From positions 1 through 9,696 of the forward strand of contig LVBR01000025.1 of assembly GCA_001604495.1 (NCBI GenBank): 9,696 bases of DNA, given 5' to 3'. This document shows positions 1 through 6,737 of this stretch, one piece after another; the stretch's first letter is position 1, and every line of letters begins with the position of its first letter. This DNA comes from Acholeplasmatales bacterium Tener_01. Lineage in GTDB: Bacteria; Bacillota_I; Bacilli_A; ML615J-28; CAG-698. The notes beneath the pieces are model-generated. The model did no database searches. It was given only the letters and a program-made list of their open reading frames with translations, and was not told the origin of the DNA. The position numbers and the translations under genes are program-made.

Positions 1-2260
1 TTTTAAAAATCTCCTCATCGACTCTTTCTAAGTCCTTCCTAATTTGAAGATGTTGAGGGCAAAGGCCTTCACATCTACCACACTTAACACAAAGTGATGG
101 AACTTGATTGTTTTTAATTATTTGATCAATTGTCCAGTTGTGCATGTTTTTATTATCATACATATTAATTTCATTCCAAACTCTAAAGATTTTTGGAATG
201 TTTACGCCAAATGGACAAGGCATACAGTAGCTACATCCAGTACAAGAATTCTTTACACGTGCTTTAAAGATTTCTAAAGCACTCTTAAGAGCATCGTTTT
301 CTCTTTTTGAGAAGTATGATAATGATTTAAATGTATTGATATTATCTTCTACTTGTTCAAAAGTGCTCATACCACTTAGAATACACATGATATTATCATA
401 TTGTGCTAGGTATCTAAATGCCCAACTTGCGCTACTCCAATTTGGATTAACTTTATCTAGTTCACTTCTTACATCACTTGGAAGTTTTGCTAGGGCACCA
501 CCCTTAACAGGTTCCATGATTACTACTGGAATACCTTTTTCTTTACAAAGTGCTAACCCCTTTAGACCAGCTTGTTCAACTGTATCAAGGTAATTAAGTT
601 GGATTTGACAAAAATCCCAATCAAAGTAATTTACGATTTCTTCAAATACTTCATAATCATCATGGAAACTAAACCCGATGTGACGAATCTTGCCTGTTCT
701 TTTTAGTTCTTTAAAGAAATCAATTAAATTTAGTTTCTTTAATAGTTCAAAACGACTCTTATTTAAAGCGTGGAACAAATAATAATCAAAATAATCTTTA
801 TGTAGTTTATTAAGTTGATCATTAAATATCCTTTCAACATCACTAAAATCTTTAACATCAAATAGTGGAAGCTTTGTGGCTAGGTTGTATGAAGCACGAG
901 GGTAGCGGTCAAGCGCACGTCCTAAGAACCTCTCACTTTCACCACTATGGTACATATAAGCTGTATCAAAATAATTGATTCCTTGTTTATAAGCATAATC
1001 AATCATATCCATAGCTAGTTCTTCATTGATCTTACCATCAATTGTTGGTAGACGCATTGTACCAAAGCCAAGTAGACTTATTCTATCGTCAGTTTTTGTT
1101 CTGTATTCTAGTTTACCTCTTATGTGAGTAGTTAAATCTAGTGTAACTACATCTTTACTATCTTTAATAATAACTTGATAATTAATATCTTGTTCACGCT
1201 CTGGTAGTTCTTTTATGCGACCTGTGCTATCTACTAAGTCGTTATCACACTTAAACTCGATTTCAATACCTTTAGATAACTTTAATACTTCGTATTCAAC
1301 TTTGGCCATCTCTAAGAAGTTTTCCCAAAGTCCTGCGTGACGCATAGTCATTGGGCAGTCTTTACCACTAAAGAAGTGATGTGGTTTAATTCTATCAACG
1401 CCTAAATTATTATCAAGGCACAAATGAGCACATAACTTAGCACATCTTTGCCATGTTAAATAAAGGTCACTTCCCTCATTAACCATTGTTTCAATGCCGA
1501 TTGAATGAAGGTTTCCACCACGATTAGATATATAACCATAGCTAGGACTATAATATGTTGGTCCCATATAATACTTTCCATCGATTAAATCGATTCTTAA
1601 GCCTTGATCGTTGATACGAGTTAATAAGTCTTTTGCTAACTCGTCTCCTTCTTTAGCGTCACTTGGTGCTAGTCTTCTTTGAATTTCACCATCGCAACAG
1701 TAATGAAGTTTACCATCTTCTCCTTTTTCAAAAGTAACTTTAGGAGCTGAAACTAAAGTTTTCTTACCATCTAGATAATAATAGCCATCAATTATTTCTA
1801 CTTTTGGATTTGGGCAATTTCCACTTACACCAGTATCAATTAGTTTAAATGGAACTTTTAATCCATCCCCGGCATGATATGCTACTTCATTATCAGGAAC
1901 TTGATGGTAAATAGCATCACATCCAGCTGAATAGTGCCAACTAGTGCCACCTCCGCCATTAGTAACATACTTCGCATGAGCTAGGCTATCAGCAGTGTGT
2001 GCGGCACTTGCGGTATCGTGAACAACTACATACTCTGTTGATTCCTTAATAGTTCCTGGACGGTTTTCGTTTTTACTTTCACTATTAAGTGGGCAAATAA
2101 ACTCTTTAACTTCATGCTTACCAAACCAATACTTATTAACGCTTCCGATAACTCTTGCGCCGTAGTTGTATTGGTATCCAAAAACTTCCAAATCCTTTAC
2201 GATTACTTCTTTTTCATTTGCTTCTTTAATAATTGAAGCTATTTTTTCTAAATTCCCCAT
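1..2260 (-). CDS. Fusion protein: N-acetylmuramoyl-L-alanine amidase (amidase_2) + Ig-like linker + 4Fe-4S aldo/keto reductase, 3'-partial
   Basis: A single open frame of 753 codons from an ATG at 2260 (Shine-Dalgarno AGAGGT four bases upstream) to the left edge, where only the last few residues and stop are missing. Residues about 70-320 form a zinc amidase that would cut the amide bond between MurNAc and L-alanine: H81 in VVHDTAS, GGGGTSWHY, YHQVPDNEVAYHAGDG, IGIET, and H294/C302 in HHFFSGKDCP fit the H-H-C ligand set of the family. Residues about 330-382 resemble a degenerate bacterial Ig-like repeat (VDSTGRIK). From about 384 a full aldo/keto reductase follows, with LGFGTMRLP and the catalytic tetrad D432, Y437, K463, H497, then two cysteine clusters, C673/C676/C679/C682 and C724/C727/C730/C734, typical of iron-sulfur members. 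I see no signal peptide or membrane segment. Each domain call is secure; the joint function is unknown, and the reductase substrate cannot be read from the sequence. Confidence 0.9.
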   Translation of the reverse strand, partial: MGNLEKIASIIKEANEKEVIVKDLEVFGYQYNYGARVIGSVNKYWFGKHEVKEFICPLNSESKNENRPGTIKESTEYVVVHDTASAAHTADSLAHAKYVTNGGGGTSWHYSAGCDAIYHQVPDNEVAYHAGDGLKVPFKLIDTGVSGNCPNPKVEIIDGYYYLDGKKTLVSAPKVTFEKGEDGKLHYCCDGEIQRRLAPSDAKEGDELAKDLLTRINDQGLRIDLIDGKYYMGPTYYSPSYGYISNRGGNLHSIGIETMVNEGSDLYLTWQRCAKLCAHLCLDNNLGVDRIKPHHFFSGKDCPMTMRHAGLWENFLEMAKVEYEVLKLSKGIEIEFKCDNDLVDSTGRIKELPEREQDINYQVIIKDSKDVVTLDLTTHIRGKLEYRTKTDDRISLLGFGTMRLPTIDGKINEELAMDMIDYAYKQGINYFDTAYMYHSGESERFLGRALDRYPRASYNLATKLPLFDVKDFSDVERIFNDQLNKLHKDYFDYYLFHALNKSRFELLKKLNLIDFFKELKRTGKIRHIGFSFHDDYEVFEEIVNYFDWDFCQIQLNYLDTVEQAGLKGLALCKEKGIPVVIMEPVKGGALAKLPSDVRSELDKVNPNWSSASWAFRYLAQYDNIMCILSGMSTFEQVEDNINTFKSLSYFSKRENDALKSALEIFKARVKNSCTGCSYCMPCPFGVNIPKIFRVWNEINMYDNKNMHNWTIDQIIKNNQVPSLCVKCGRCEGLCPQHLQIRKDLERVDEEIFK

Positions 2261-2280
2261 AATGACCTCTCTATATAATT

Positions 2281-2289
2281 AGTATACCA
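2281..2289 (-). promoter_or_regulatory. Putative extended -10 promoter for the amidase-reductase gene
   Basis: On the minus strand the sequence TGGTATACT gives a TGn-extended -10 hexamer (TATACT, one mismatch to TATAAT) 20 bases before the ATG at 2260. No good -35 hexamer sits at 16-18 bp; a TTGAAA is present but only 13 bp away. The predicted start leaves a leader just long enough for the AGAGGT ribosome site (2265-2270). Confidence 0.5.
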
Positions 2290-2323
2290 AAAAAAACAAT
2301 TTCAATAAATAAAAATAAAAATG

Positions 2324-2332
2324 TGATATAAT
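2324..2332 (+). promoter_or_regulatory. Putative extended -10 promoter for the cyclophilin/YdcF operon
   Basis: TGATATAAT is a perfect TATAAT hexamer with a TGn extension, 22 bases before the ATG at 2355. The region upstream is AT-rich with no convincing -35, which extended -10 promoters tolerate. Initiation would be expected near 2339, giving a very short leader that begins almost at the AAGGAG ribosome site (2341-2346). Confidence 0.6.
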
Positions 2333-2354
2333 TATTAAACAAGGAGATATTCAA

Positions 2355-2873
2355 ATGGAAAAACCAATCGTTAAAATAGTATTAGAAAACAATAAAGAGA
2401 TTAATATCGAACTATATCCCGATATTGCCCCAATCAGTGTTGAAAACTTCTTAAAGTTAGTAGATGATAAGTATTATGATGGTGTGTGCTTTCATCGTGT
2501 AATTGAAGGCTTCATGATTCAAACTGGTGGCTACTTTGTTAAGGGAAATCAAATCGATGTGACTAAAAGGACACCATCAATTAAAGGTGAATTTAATTCC
2601 AATGGTGTTCGTAACGACTTAAAGCACATTCCTGGTGTAATATCAATGGCAAGAACTAGCGATAAAAATAGTGCATCAAGCCAATTCTTTATTTGTAGTA
2701 GCAAATGTCCTCACCTTGATGGTGAATATGCTGCATTTGGTAAGACTGTTGATGATGCTAGCCTAAAAGTAGTTATGGAAGTATCCGAATCACCAACTGT
2801 CAATGTTGGTGGAGGATTAACAGACTTTCCATATCCAGTAATTAATATAAAGACAATAGAAAGAGTGAAATAA
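2355..2873 (+). CDS. Peptidyl-prolyl cis-trans isomerase, cyclophilin type
   Basis: A single-domain cyclophilin of 172 residues, the usual size for bacterial cytosolic forms, that would catalyse cis-trans isomerisation of X-proline bonds during protein folding. Family landmarks are in order: FHRVIEGFMIQTGG (47-59) with catalytic R49 and pocket residues F53, M54 and Q56; GVISMAR (94-100); SSQFFIC (108-114); and LDGEYAAFG (121-129). The position of the cyclosporin-binding tryptophan of human CypA appears to hold H120, so low cyclosporin sensitivity is likely, as in other bacterial cyclophilins. There is no signal peptide, so the protein is probably cytoplasmic. The start is set by AAGGAG eight bases before the ATG. 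It is the first gene of a two-gene operon; its TAA is directly followed by the next ATG. Confidence 0.95.
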   Translation: MEKPIVKIVLENNKEINIELYPDIAPISVENFLKLVDDKYYDGVCFHRVIEGFMIQTGGYFVKGNQIDVTKRTPSIKGEFNSNGVRNDLKHIPGVISMARTSDKNSASSQFFICSSKCPHLDGEYAAFGKTVDDASLKVVMEVSESPTVNVGGGLTDFPYPVINIKTIERVK

Positions 2874-3317
2874 ATGAAAGTTGCAATTGTACTTGGTTAT
2901 TATTTAAATGATGATGGCACACCTCGCCAAAGACTAATAAACAGATTAGAACTAACACTAGATATGATTAAGGATTTAAATCCTGATAAAATCATTGTTT
3001 CTGGTGGAATCGCTAATAAAAAAGCAGGTGTCAGTGAAGCAAGCGTTATGGGTAAATGGTTAATTGAACATAACGTTAGTAAAGATAAAATCATTTATGA
3101 AGAAAAAAGTGGCTCTACCCGTGGTAACGCCATCTATTCAATGCCTTTAGCATTTGAATTAAACCCTGATTTAGTAATCCTTGTCTCAACAATGGATCAC
3201 TTTGTTGATCAACCATATAACACAATAGCATATTTCAACGATATGTTTGAAGATAAAAATATTAACTTCATAATCTATACTAAAACAAAAACAGAAAAGA
3301 TTGTTGAAGGGGATTAA
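2874..3317 (+). CDS. YdcF/DUF218-family protein
   Basis: A small (147-residue) protein of the DUF218/YdcF family, whose biochemical role is not settled; some relatives bind S-adenosylmethionine and others are membrane-linked and associated with the cell envelope. Visible landmarks are the opening strand VAIVLGYYLNDDG (3-15), the KIIVSGG turn (39-45), SEASVM (54-59), the acidic IYEEKSGSTRGNA segment (74-86) and VSTMDHF (104-110) near the putative active site. There is no N-terminal membrane segment, so this is the short soluble type. The ATG directly abuts the TAA of the cyclophilin gene and only a weak GAAAGAG ribosome site precedes it, which suggests translational coupling. An intrinsic terminator follows 11 bases after the stop. 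Confidence 0.85.
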   Translation: MKVAIVLGYYLNDDGTPRQRLINRLELTLDMIKDLNPDKIIVSGGIANKKAGVSEASVMGKWLIEHNVSKDKIIYEEKSGSTRGNAIYSMPLAFELNPDLVILVSTMDHFVDQPYNTIAYFNDMFEDKNINFIIYTKTKTEKIVEGD

Positions 3318-3328
3318 AATAAGTTCAT

Positions 3329-3361
3329 AAACAAGTTCCTTGTTGTGAGCTTGTTTTTTTT
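3329..3361 (+). terminator. Intrinsic terminator of the cyclophilin/YdcF operon
   Basis: Arms 3329-3338 (AAACAAGTTC) and 3347-3356 (GAGCTTGTTT) form a 10-bp stem with one G-U pair and an eight-base loop, ending in a run of T to 3361. It begins 11 bases after the YdcF-like stop codon. The same hairpin lies at the end of the converging ORF6N remnant, but the T-run favours plus-strand use. Confidence 0.85.
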
Positions 3362-3512
3362 ATTCAGACAACTCACGACTTTCCATTATTTCACAAATCA
3401 AAGGTACATAGATATCTTTTTCTTCGATTTTGCTGATTGTTGTGATGTCACTCCCACTATCTTTACTAGATGAACCACAGTGATGCAACTTATAACTATT
3501 AGAATTCTTGTT
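3360..3512 (-). pseudogene. Detached C-terminal tail of the ORF6N-type gene
   Basis: Just beyond the stop of the ORF6N frame, a different minus-strand frame reads YKLHHCGSSSKDSG followed by ITTISKIEEKDIYVPLI and ends in TAA at 3360. In my recollection of the family, ORF6N/RhuM-like proteins often end with a segment of the type YHCGxSxKDxG...I..I, so this looks like the original C-terminus, now out of frame and missing the middle of the protein. This is a judgement from memory and no alignment was run. The only start in this frame lies inside the upstream gene and has no ribosome site, so separate translation is unlikely. Confidence 0.55.
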
Positions 3513-3795
3513 CTGTAAATGCATATGGAAGATAACGAGAGCCACCCCATCTTGAGGTCACATTTTGTGACCTCAAGATTATATTAAGTTCAAAATCTGT
3601 TAATTGGAACATCAAATCATTAGGAAATTTATCTGAATTTCTTTTTACTTGTTGATTAAACTTTTTAGTTTCATAGCCATAGATTTTAGCTAAATCAAAA
3701 TCTAGCATAACTTTTTGACCACGTATTTCATATATAATTGACTTGATTGCTTCACTATCTAATTTAAAAACTACTACTTCGCTTTTATTATCCAT
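3499..3795 (-). CDS. ORF6N-domain protein, truncated (probable pseudogene)
   Basis: A 98-residue product with an ORF6N domain, a putative DNA-binding module typical of phage antirepressor-like and mobile-element proteins. Family signatures are IYEIRGQKVMLDFDLAKIYG (21-40), TKKFNQQVKRN (43-53), FPNDLMFQLT (57-66), LRSQNVTSRWGG (74-85) and YLPYAFTEQ (88-96). Full members usually continue with GxAML and a further 100-200 residues; here the frame ends two residues after TEQ. With the out-of-frame tail downstream, this suggests an internal deletion plus frameshift. The start is well supported by TGGAGGAG seven bases before the ATG. A TATTAT about 15 bases upstream of that site could be a -10, but I see no -35. 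The gene stands alone between two converging terminators and may be a relic of a prophage or other mobile element. Confidence 0.75.
   Translation of the reverse strand: MDNKSEVVVFKLDSEAIKSIIYEIRGQKVMLDFDLAKIYGYETKKFNQQVKRNSDKFPNDLMFQLTDFELNIILRSQNVTSRWGGSRYLPYAFTEQEF
3549..3579. repeat. Perfect 14-bp inverted repeat inside the ORF6N gene
   Basis: Arms 3549-3562 (ATCTTGAGGTCACA) and 3566-3579 are exact reverse complements around a three-base TTT loop. It lies wholly within coding sequence and encodes the ILRSQNVTSR stretch of the ORF6N protein, so it may be partly a by-product of the conserved protein motif. No T-run follows, so it is not a terminator. Confidence 0.85.
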
Positions 3796-3891
3796 ATGAA
3801 AGCTCCTCCATATATATAATAGATAGTGTGATTATCGTTTTTTTATTTTAAATATCTTATTTTTTGTTATAGATTAGTTGTTTTTTTCTAA

Positions 3892-3924
3892 TTTCGTGCG
3901 GTCGAAAAAATCGACCTCACGAAA
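3892..3924. repeat. Intergenic 14-bp inverted repeat with one mismatch
   Basis: Arms 3892-3905 (TTTCGTGCGGTCGA) and 3911-3924 (TCGACCTCACGAAA) pair with a single mismatch (3899/3917) around an AAAAA loop. It sits between the start of the ORF6N gene and the end of lpdA. Neither strand has a T-run after the stem, so it is not a standard terminator. One arm shares the core TGAGGTC with the repeat at 3549-3579. Function unknown. Confidence 0.75.
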
Positions 3925-3930
3925 AAATTA

Positions 3931-3967
3931 AACAAAAAGAACAACTTTAGATTGTAGTTGTCCTTTT
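3931..3967 (-). terminator. Intrinsic terminator of the glycine cleavage operon
   Basis: On the minus strand, AAAAGGACAACT (3967-3956) pairs with AGTTGTTCTTTT (3946-3935) in a 12-bp stem with one G-U pair and a nine-base loop. A T-rich stretch follows (interrupted by one G). It begins 21 bases after the lpdA stop codon. Confidence 0.75.
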
Positions 3968-3988
3968 GGATAATTAATAATTATAATT

Positions 3989-5314
3989 TTAAGCATTTAA
4001 ACTATCTCTAAATATTTCACTTAGAGTCGGATGCGAAAAGATGTAGTCTTTTGCTTCACTTAACTTTATTCTTTTATTCATCATTATAGCTGCTTCATGA
4101 ATGATTGTTGATGCACTAAATCCTAAGATATGTACCCCAACAAGTTCATCATTTACTGATAAAACTTTAATAAAGCCATCAGTCTCACCACTTGCTAGGG
4201 CTTTACCGTTACTACGGTATAAGACTTTATTTGTCTTATAGTCGACTCCACTTATCTTTAACTCTTCTTCCGTTTTACCAACAACCGCTACTTCTGGGAA
4301 AGTGAATACACAACTAGGAACTATATTGGTGTCAGTACTACATTTTTCACCTAGAATATGAGCTAATACTAATTTACCACTAGCTTCCGCAAAGTGAGCA
4401 AGCATTACTTTTCCGTTGCAATCACCAATGGCATAGATTCCCTTTTGGTTAGTTTCAAAGAATTGATCAACTTCAATTCCACGTTTAGTGTAATTAATTA
4501 AAGCATCGTCTAATCCTAAATCATCGATGTTAGGACTTCTTCCAATTGCCATTAGAGTCATTTGGGTATCAACTATTTCTTCTTTTTCGCCTAACAAGTA
4601 ATGAACTTTGTCTTTTTCTATCTCACACACTTTAGCATTTGTAATAATAGAAATGCCTCTTTGCTTTAAGTAAGATGATAATCTACGAACAATTTCTAAA
4701 TCAAGATTAGGTAAAATTGTCTTTTGCATTTCAATAATTGTTACTTTAACACCAAACTCGTTAAAGATTGAAGCAACTTCTACTCCAATTACGCCGCCAC
4801 CAATTATTGTTAGGCTTGTTGGGAGAGTTTCTAAATTAAGGATATCAGTAGAAGTAACACAGTTTTCATATCCTTTAATTGGAATAATAGCTTCTTTACT
4901 ACCAGTTGCAATAACTATATTCTTAGCAGTATATGCTTCATCATTCACAACAACTTCTCTATTTTTGTTTAACTTACCTAATCCGTTAATAATAGTTACA
5001 CCAGCTTTATCAAGTGAAAACTTGATTCCATCTTTTAAAGCGCTAACTACACTATCTTTTCTTTCTTTAATTTTACTAAAATCAAAGGCGAAACTTGAAC
5101 TAATTCCAAGTTTTTCAGATTCTTTAAGCTTTAGAATAAGTTCACTAGAAGCATAGTATGCTTTTGTTGGGATGCAACCAAAATTTAGGCAAGTTCCACC
5201 TAAAGAGCTTTTTTCTATTAATAGTGTATTTAAACCCTTCTTCTTAGCATCAAGTGCTAAAGTGTAGCCCCCAGGTCCACCACCAATAATAATTAAATCA
5301 TAATTATTATTCAT
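3989..5314 (-). CDS. lpdA: Dihydrolipoyl dehydrogenase (L-protein of the glycine cleavage system)
   Basis: A flavoprotein that reoxidises the dihydrolipoyl arm of GcvH with NAD+. From the ATG at 5314 (441 residues), the FAD-binding IIIGGGPGGYT lies near residues 8-18 and the redox disulfide C42/C47 in GGTCLNFGCIPTK. The second Rossmann motif IIGGGVIGVEVAS lies in the middle, AIGDCNG marks the second FAD contact, and the catalytic pair H428/E433 is in HPTLSE near the C-terminus. There is no N-terminal lipoyl domain. A TTG nine bases further upstream (5323) could extend the protein by three residues, but AAGGA is only two bases from it; the ATG lies 11 bases after AAGGA and matches family N-termini better. 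It overlaps the end of gcvPB by eight bases and is the last gene of the operon. Its position argues for a role in glycine cleavage, though the enzyme could also serve a 2-oxoacid dehydrogenase. Confidence 0.95.
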   Translation of the reverse strand: MNNNYDLIIIGGGPGGYTLALDAKKKGLNTLLIEKSSLGGTCLNFGCIPTKAYYASSELILKLKESEKLGISSSFAFDFSKIKERKDSVVSALKDGIKFSLDKAGVTIINGLGKLNKNREVVVNDEAYTAKNIVIATGSKEAIIPIKGYENCVTSTDILNLETLPTSLTIIGGGVIGVEVASIFNEFGVKVTIIEMQKTILPNLDLEIVRRLSSYLKQRGISIITNAKVCEIEKDKVHYLLGEKEEIVDTQMTLMAIGRSPNIDDLGLDDALINYTKRGIEVDQFFETNQKGIYAIGDCNGKVMLAHFAEASGKLVLAHILGEKCSTDTNIVPSCVFTFPEVAVVGKTEEELKISGVDYKTNKVLYRSNGKALASGETDGFIKVLSVNDELVGVHILGFSASTIIHEAAIMMNKRIKLSEAKDYIFSHPTLSEIFRDSLNA

Positions 5315-6737
5315 ATTTACCAATATCCTTGAATTTGATTACTGGGAATCTTGCAGCTTTAACATCATCTAAGCGTCCTACGATTGTTGTGTGAGGAGCA
5401 CTTTGAAGTAGTTCACTATCTTCTTTTGCTATTTTTTCCATAGCATTAATGAATTCATCTAATGTTTCTTTTGATTCATTTTCTGTAGGTTCAATCATTA
5501 AAGCTTCATGGAATAGTAGTGGGAAGTAGATTGTAGGTGGATGATATCCATAGTCAAGTAATCTCTTAGCCACATCTAAAGTAGTTGCTCTCTTATCAAT
5601 TAAGCCGTCAAATACAACTTCGTGTTTACAATGATTACTAATTGGAAGTTTATATGAATCTTTTAAGCTTTCTTTAACATAGTTAGCATTTAATACTGCT
5701 AGGCTACTTACATCTTTGATGTGTTCTTTTCCTAATGACAAGATATAACAATAAGCTTTTAAGCAAACATTAAAGTTACCAAAGAATGTACTAACTTGAC
5801 CAATTGACTTTTTACTACTAGTGAAATAGTATTTTTTACCATTAAAGCATACTCTTGGATTAGGAAGTAAGTGTTCTAAACCACTTCTAACACCTACTGG
5901 ACCACTTCCAGGTCCGCCTCCACCATGAGGAGTAGAAAAAGTCTTATGAAGATTGATATGCATTACATCAAATCCCATGCTAGTTGTATATAAACGTCCT
6001 AAAACAGCATTTAAATTTGCGCCATCGTAATACATCAAGCTTCCATTACTGTGCATGATTTCAGATATTTCTAAAATATCTTTTTCGAAAATACCAAGTG
6101 TTGATGGATTTGTTAGCATAATAGCTGCTGTATCTTTATCAACTAAGCTTCTTAGTTTGTTAGTATCAACACAACCATCTTCTAAACATTCACAAACAAC
6201 TACCTCAAAGCCACAAACAGCGGCACTTGCAGGATTAGTTCCATGAGCACTTACAGGAACAATAATCTTTGTTCTATTTTCTTTTCTTTGGTTGAAGTAC
6301 TCTTTAATAATCATTAAACCAGTTAACTCACCATGAGCACCAGCACAAGGAGCAAATGTGAAAGCCTTCATTCCAGTTAGAGCACATAATGCTTTTTCTA
6401 GTTCATAATAAACTTTCATTGATCCTTGTAATGTATCTTCACTTTGAAGAGGATGAACACTATTAAAAGCACCAATCTTACTCAATTCTTCATTAATCTT
6501 AGGGTTGTACTTCATTGTACAACTACCCAAAGGATAAAATCCTTGGTCAACACCAAAGTTTTTAAGTGATAAATTAGTGTAATGTCTAATTACATCAAGT
6601 TCACTAACTTCAGGCATATCTAGTTCGCTACTTCTTTTTAGGTTACTTGCCATCTTGTAACCACTAATACCGTTATTTGGAAGAGAGTAACCCACTCTAC
6701 CTTTTTTAGATAATTCAAAAATCAAAGAGTTATACAT
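5307..6737 (-). CDS. gcvPB: Glycine dehydrogenase (decarboxylating) subunit 2, P-protein beta part
   Basis: This subunit carries the pyridoxal phosphate of the two-subunit P-protein, which decarboxylates glycine and passes the aminomethyl group to lipoyl-GcvH. It has 476 residues, about normal length. Key segments are LGSCTMKYNPK (70-80), FAPCAGAHGELTG (128-140), the HGTNPASA loop (165-172), YYDGANLNA (236-244) and the Schiff-base lysine K265 in NLHKTFSTPHGGGGPGSGP. The start is fixed by an excellent GAGGAGGT site (6746-6753) inside the end of gcvPA; the gcvPA stop and this ATG share one base (TAATG), so the two halves are translationally coupled, which fits their equimolar complex. Confidence 0.96.
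   Translation of the reverse strand: MYNSLIFELSKKGRVGYSLPNNGISGYKMASNLKRSSELDMPEVSELDVIRHYTNLSLKNFGVDQGFYPLGSCTMKYNPKINEELSKIGAFNSVHPLQSEDTLQGSMKVYYELEKALCALTGMKAFTFAPCAGAHGELTGLMIIKEYFNQRKENRTKIIVPVSAHGTNPASAAVCGFEVVVCECLEDGCVDTNKLRSLVDKDTAAIMLTNPSTLGIFEKDILEISEIMHSNGSLMYYDGANLNAVLGRLYTTSMGFDVMHINLHKTFSTPHGGGGPGSGPVGVRSGLEHLLPNPRVCFNGKKYYFTSSKKSIGQVSTFFGNFNVCLKAYCYILSLGKEHIKDVSSLAVLNANYVKESLKDSYKLPISNHCKHEVVFDGLIDKRATTLDVAKRLLDYGYHPPTIYFPLLFHEALMIEPTENESKETLDEFINAMEKIAKEDSELLQSAPHTTIVGRLDDVKAARFPVIKFKDIGKYE

Noticed and set aside
336..593. Open plus-strand frame of 85 codons
   Set aside because: It lies opposite the aldo/keto reductase domain, whose codons and catalytic motifs are intact; no ribosome site and no family resemblance.
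1060..1130. Possible frameshift or hidden stop between amidase and reductase
   Set aside because: Reading every codon from 2260 to 1 in the same frame showed no stop, and both domains' motifs are in this one frame.
2900..3094. Minus-strand frame of 64 codons opposite the YdcF-like gene
   Set aside because: Shadow of a recognisable DUF218 gene; no independent support.
3892..3924. Hairpin considered as the terminator of the glycine cleavage operon
   Set aside because: No T-run follows the stem on either strand; the hairpin at 3935-3967 is nearer the lpdA stop and has a T-rich tail.
4965..5156. Open plus-strand frame inside lpdA (and similar ones at 6055-6246 and 8033-8290)
   Set aside because: All lie antisense to well-conserved gcv operon genes, with leucine/serine-rich translations typical of shadow frames and no ribosome sites.
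5315..5323. TTG start giving a three-residue longer lpdA
   Set aside because: AAGGA is only two bases from the TTG, too close for good initiation; the ATG at 5314 fits family N-termini better.
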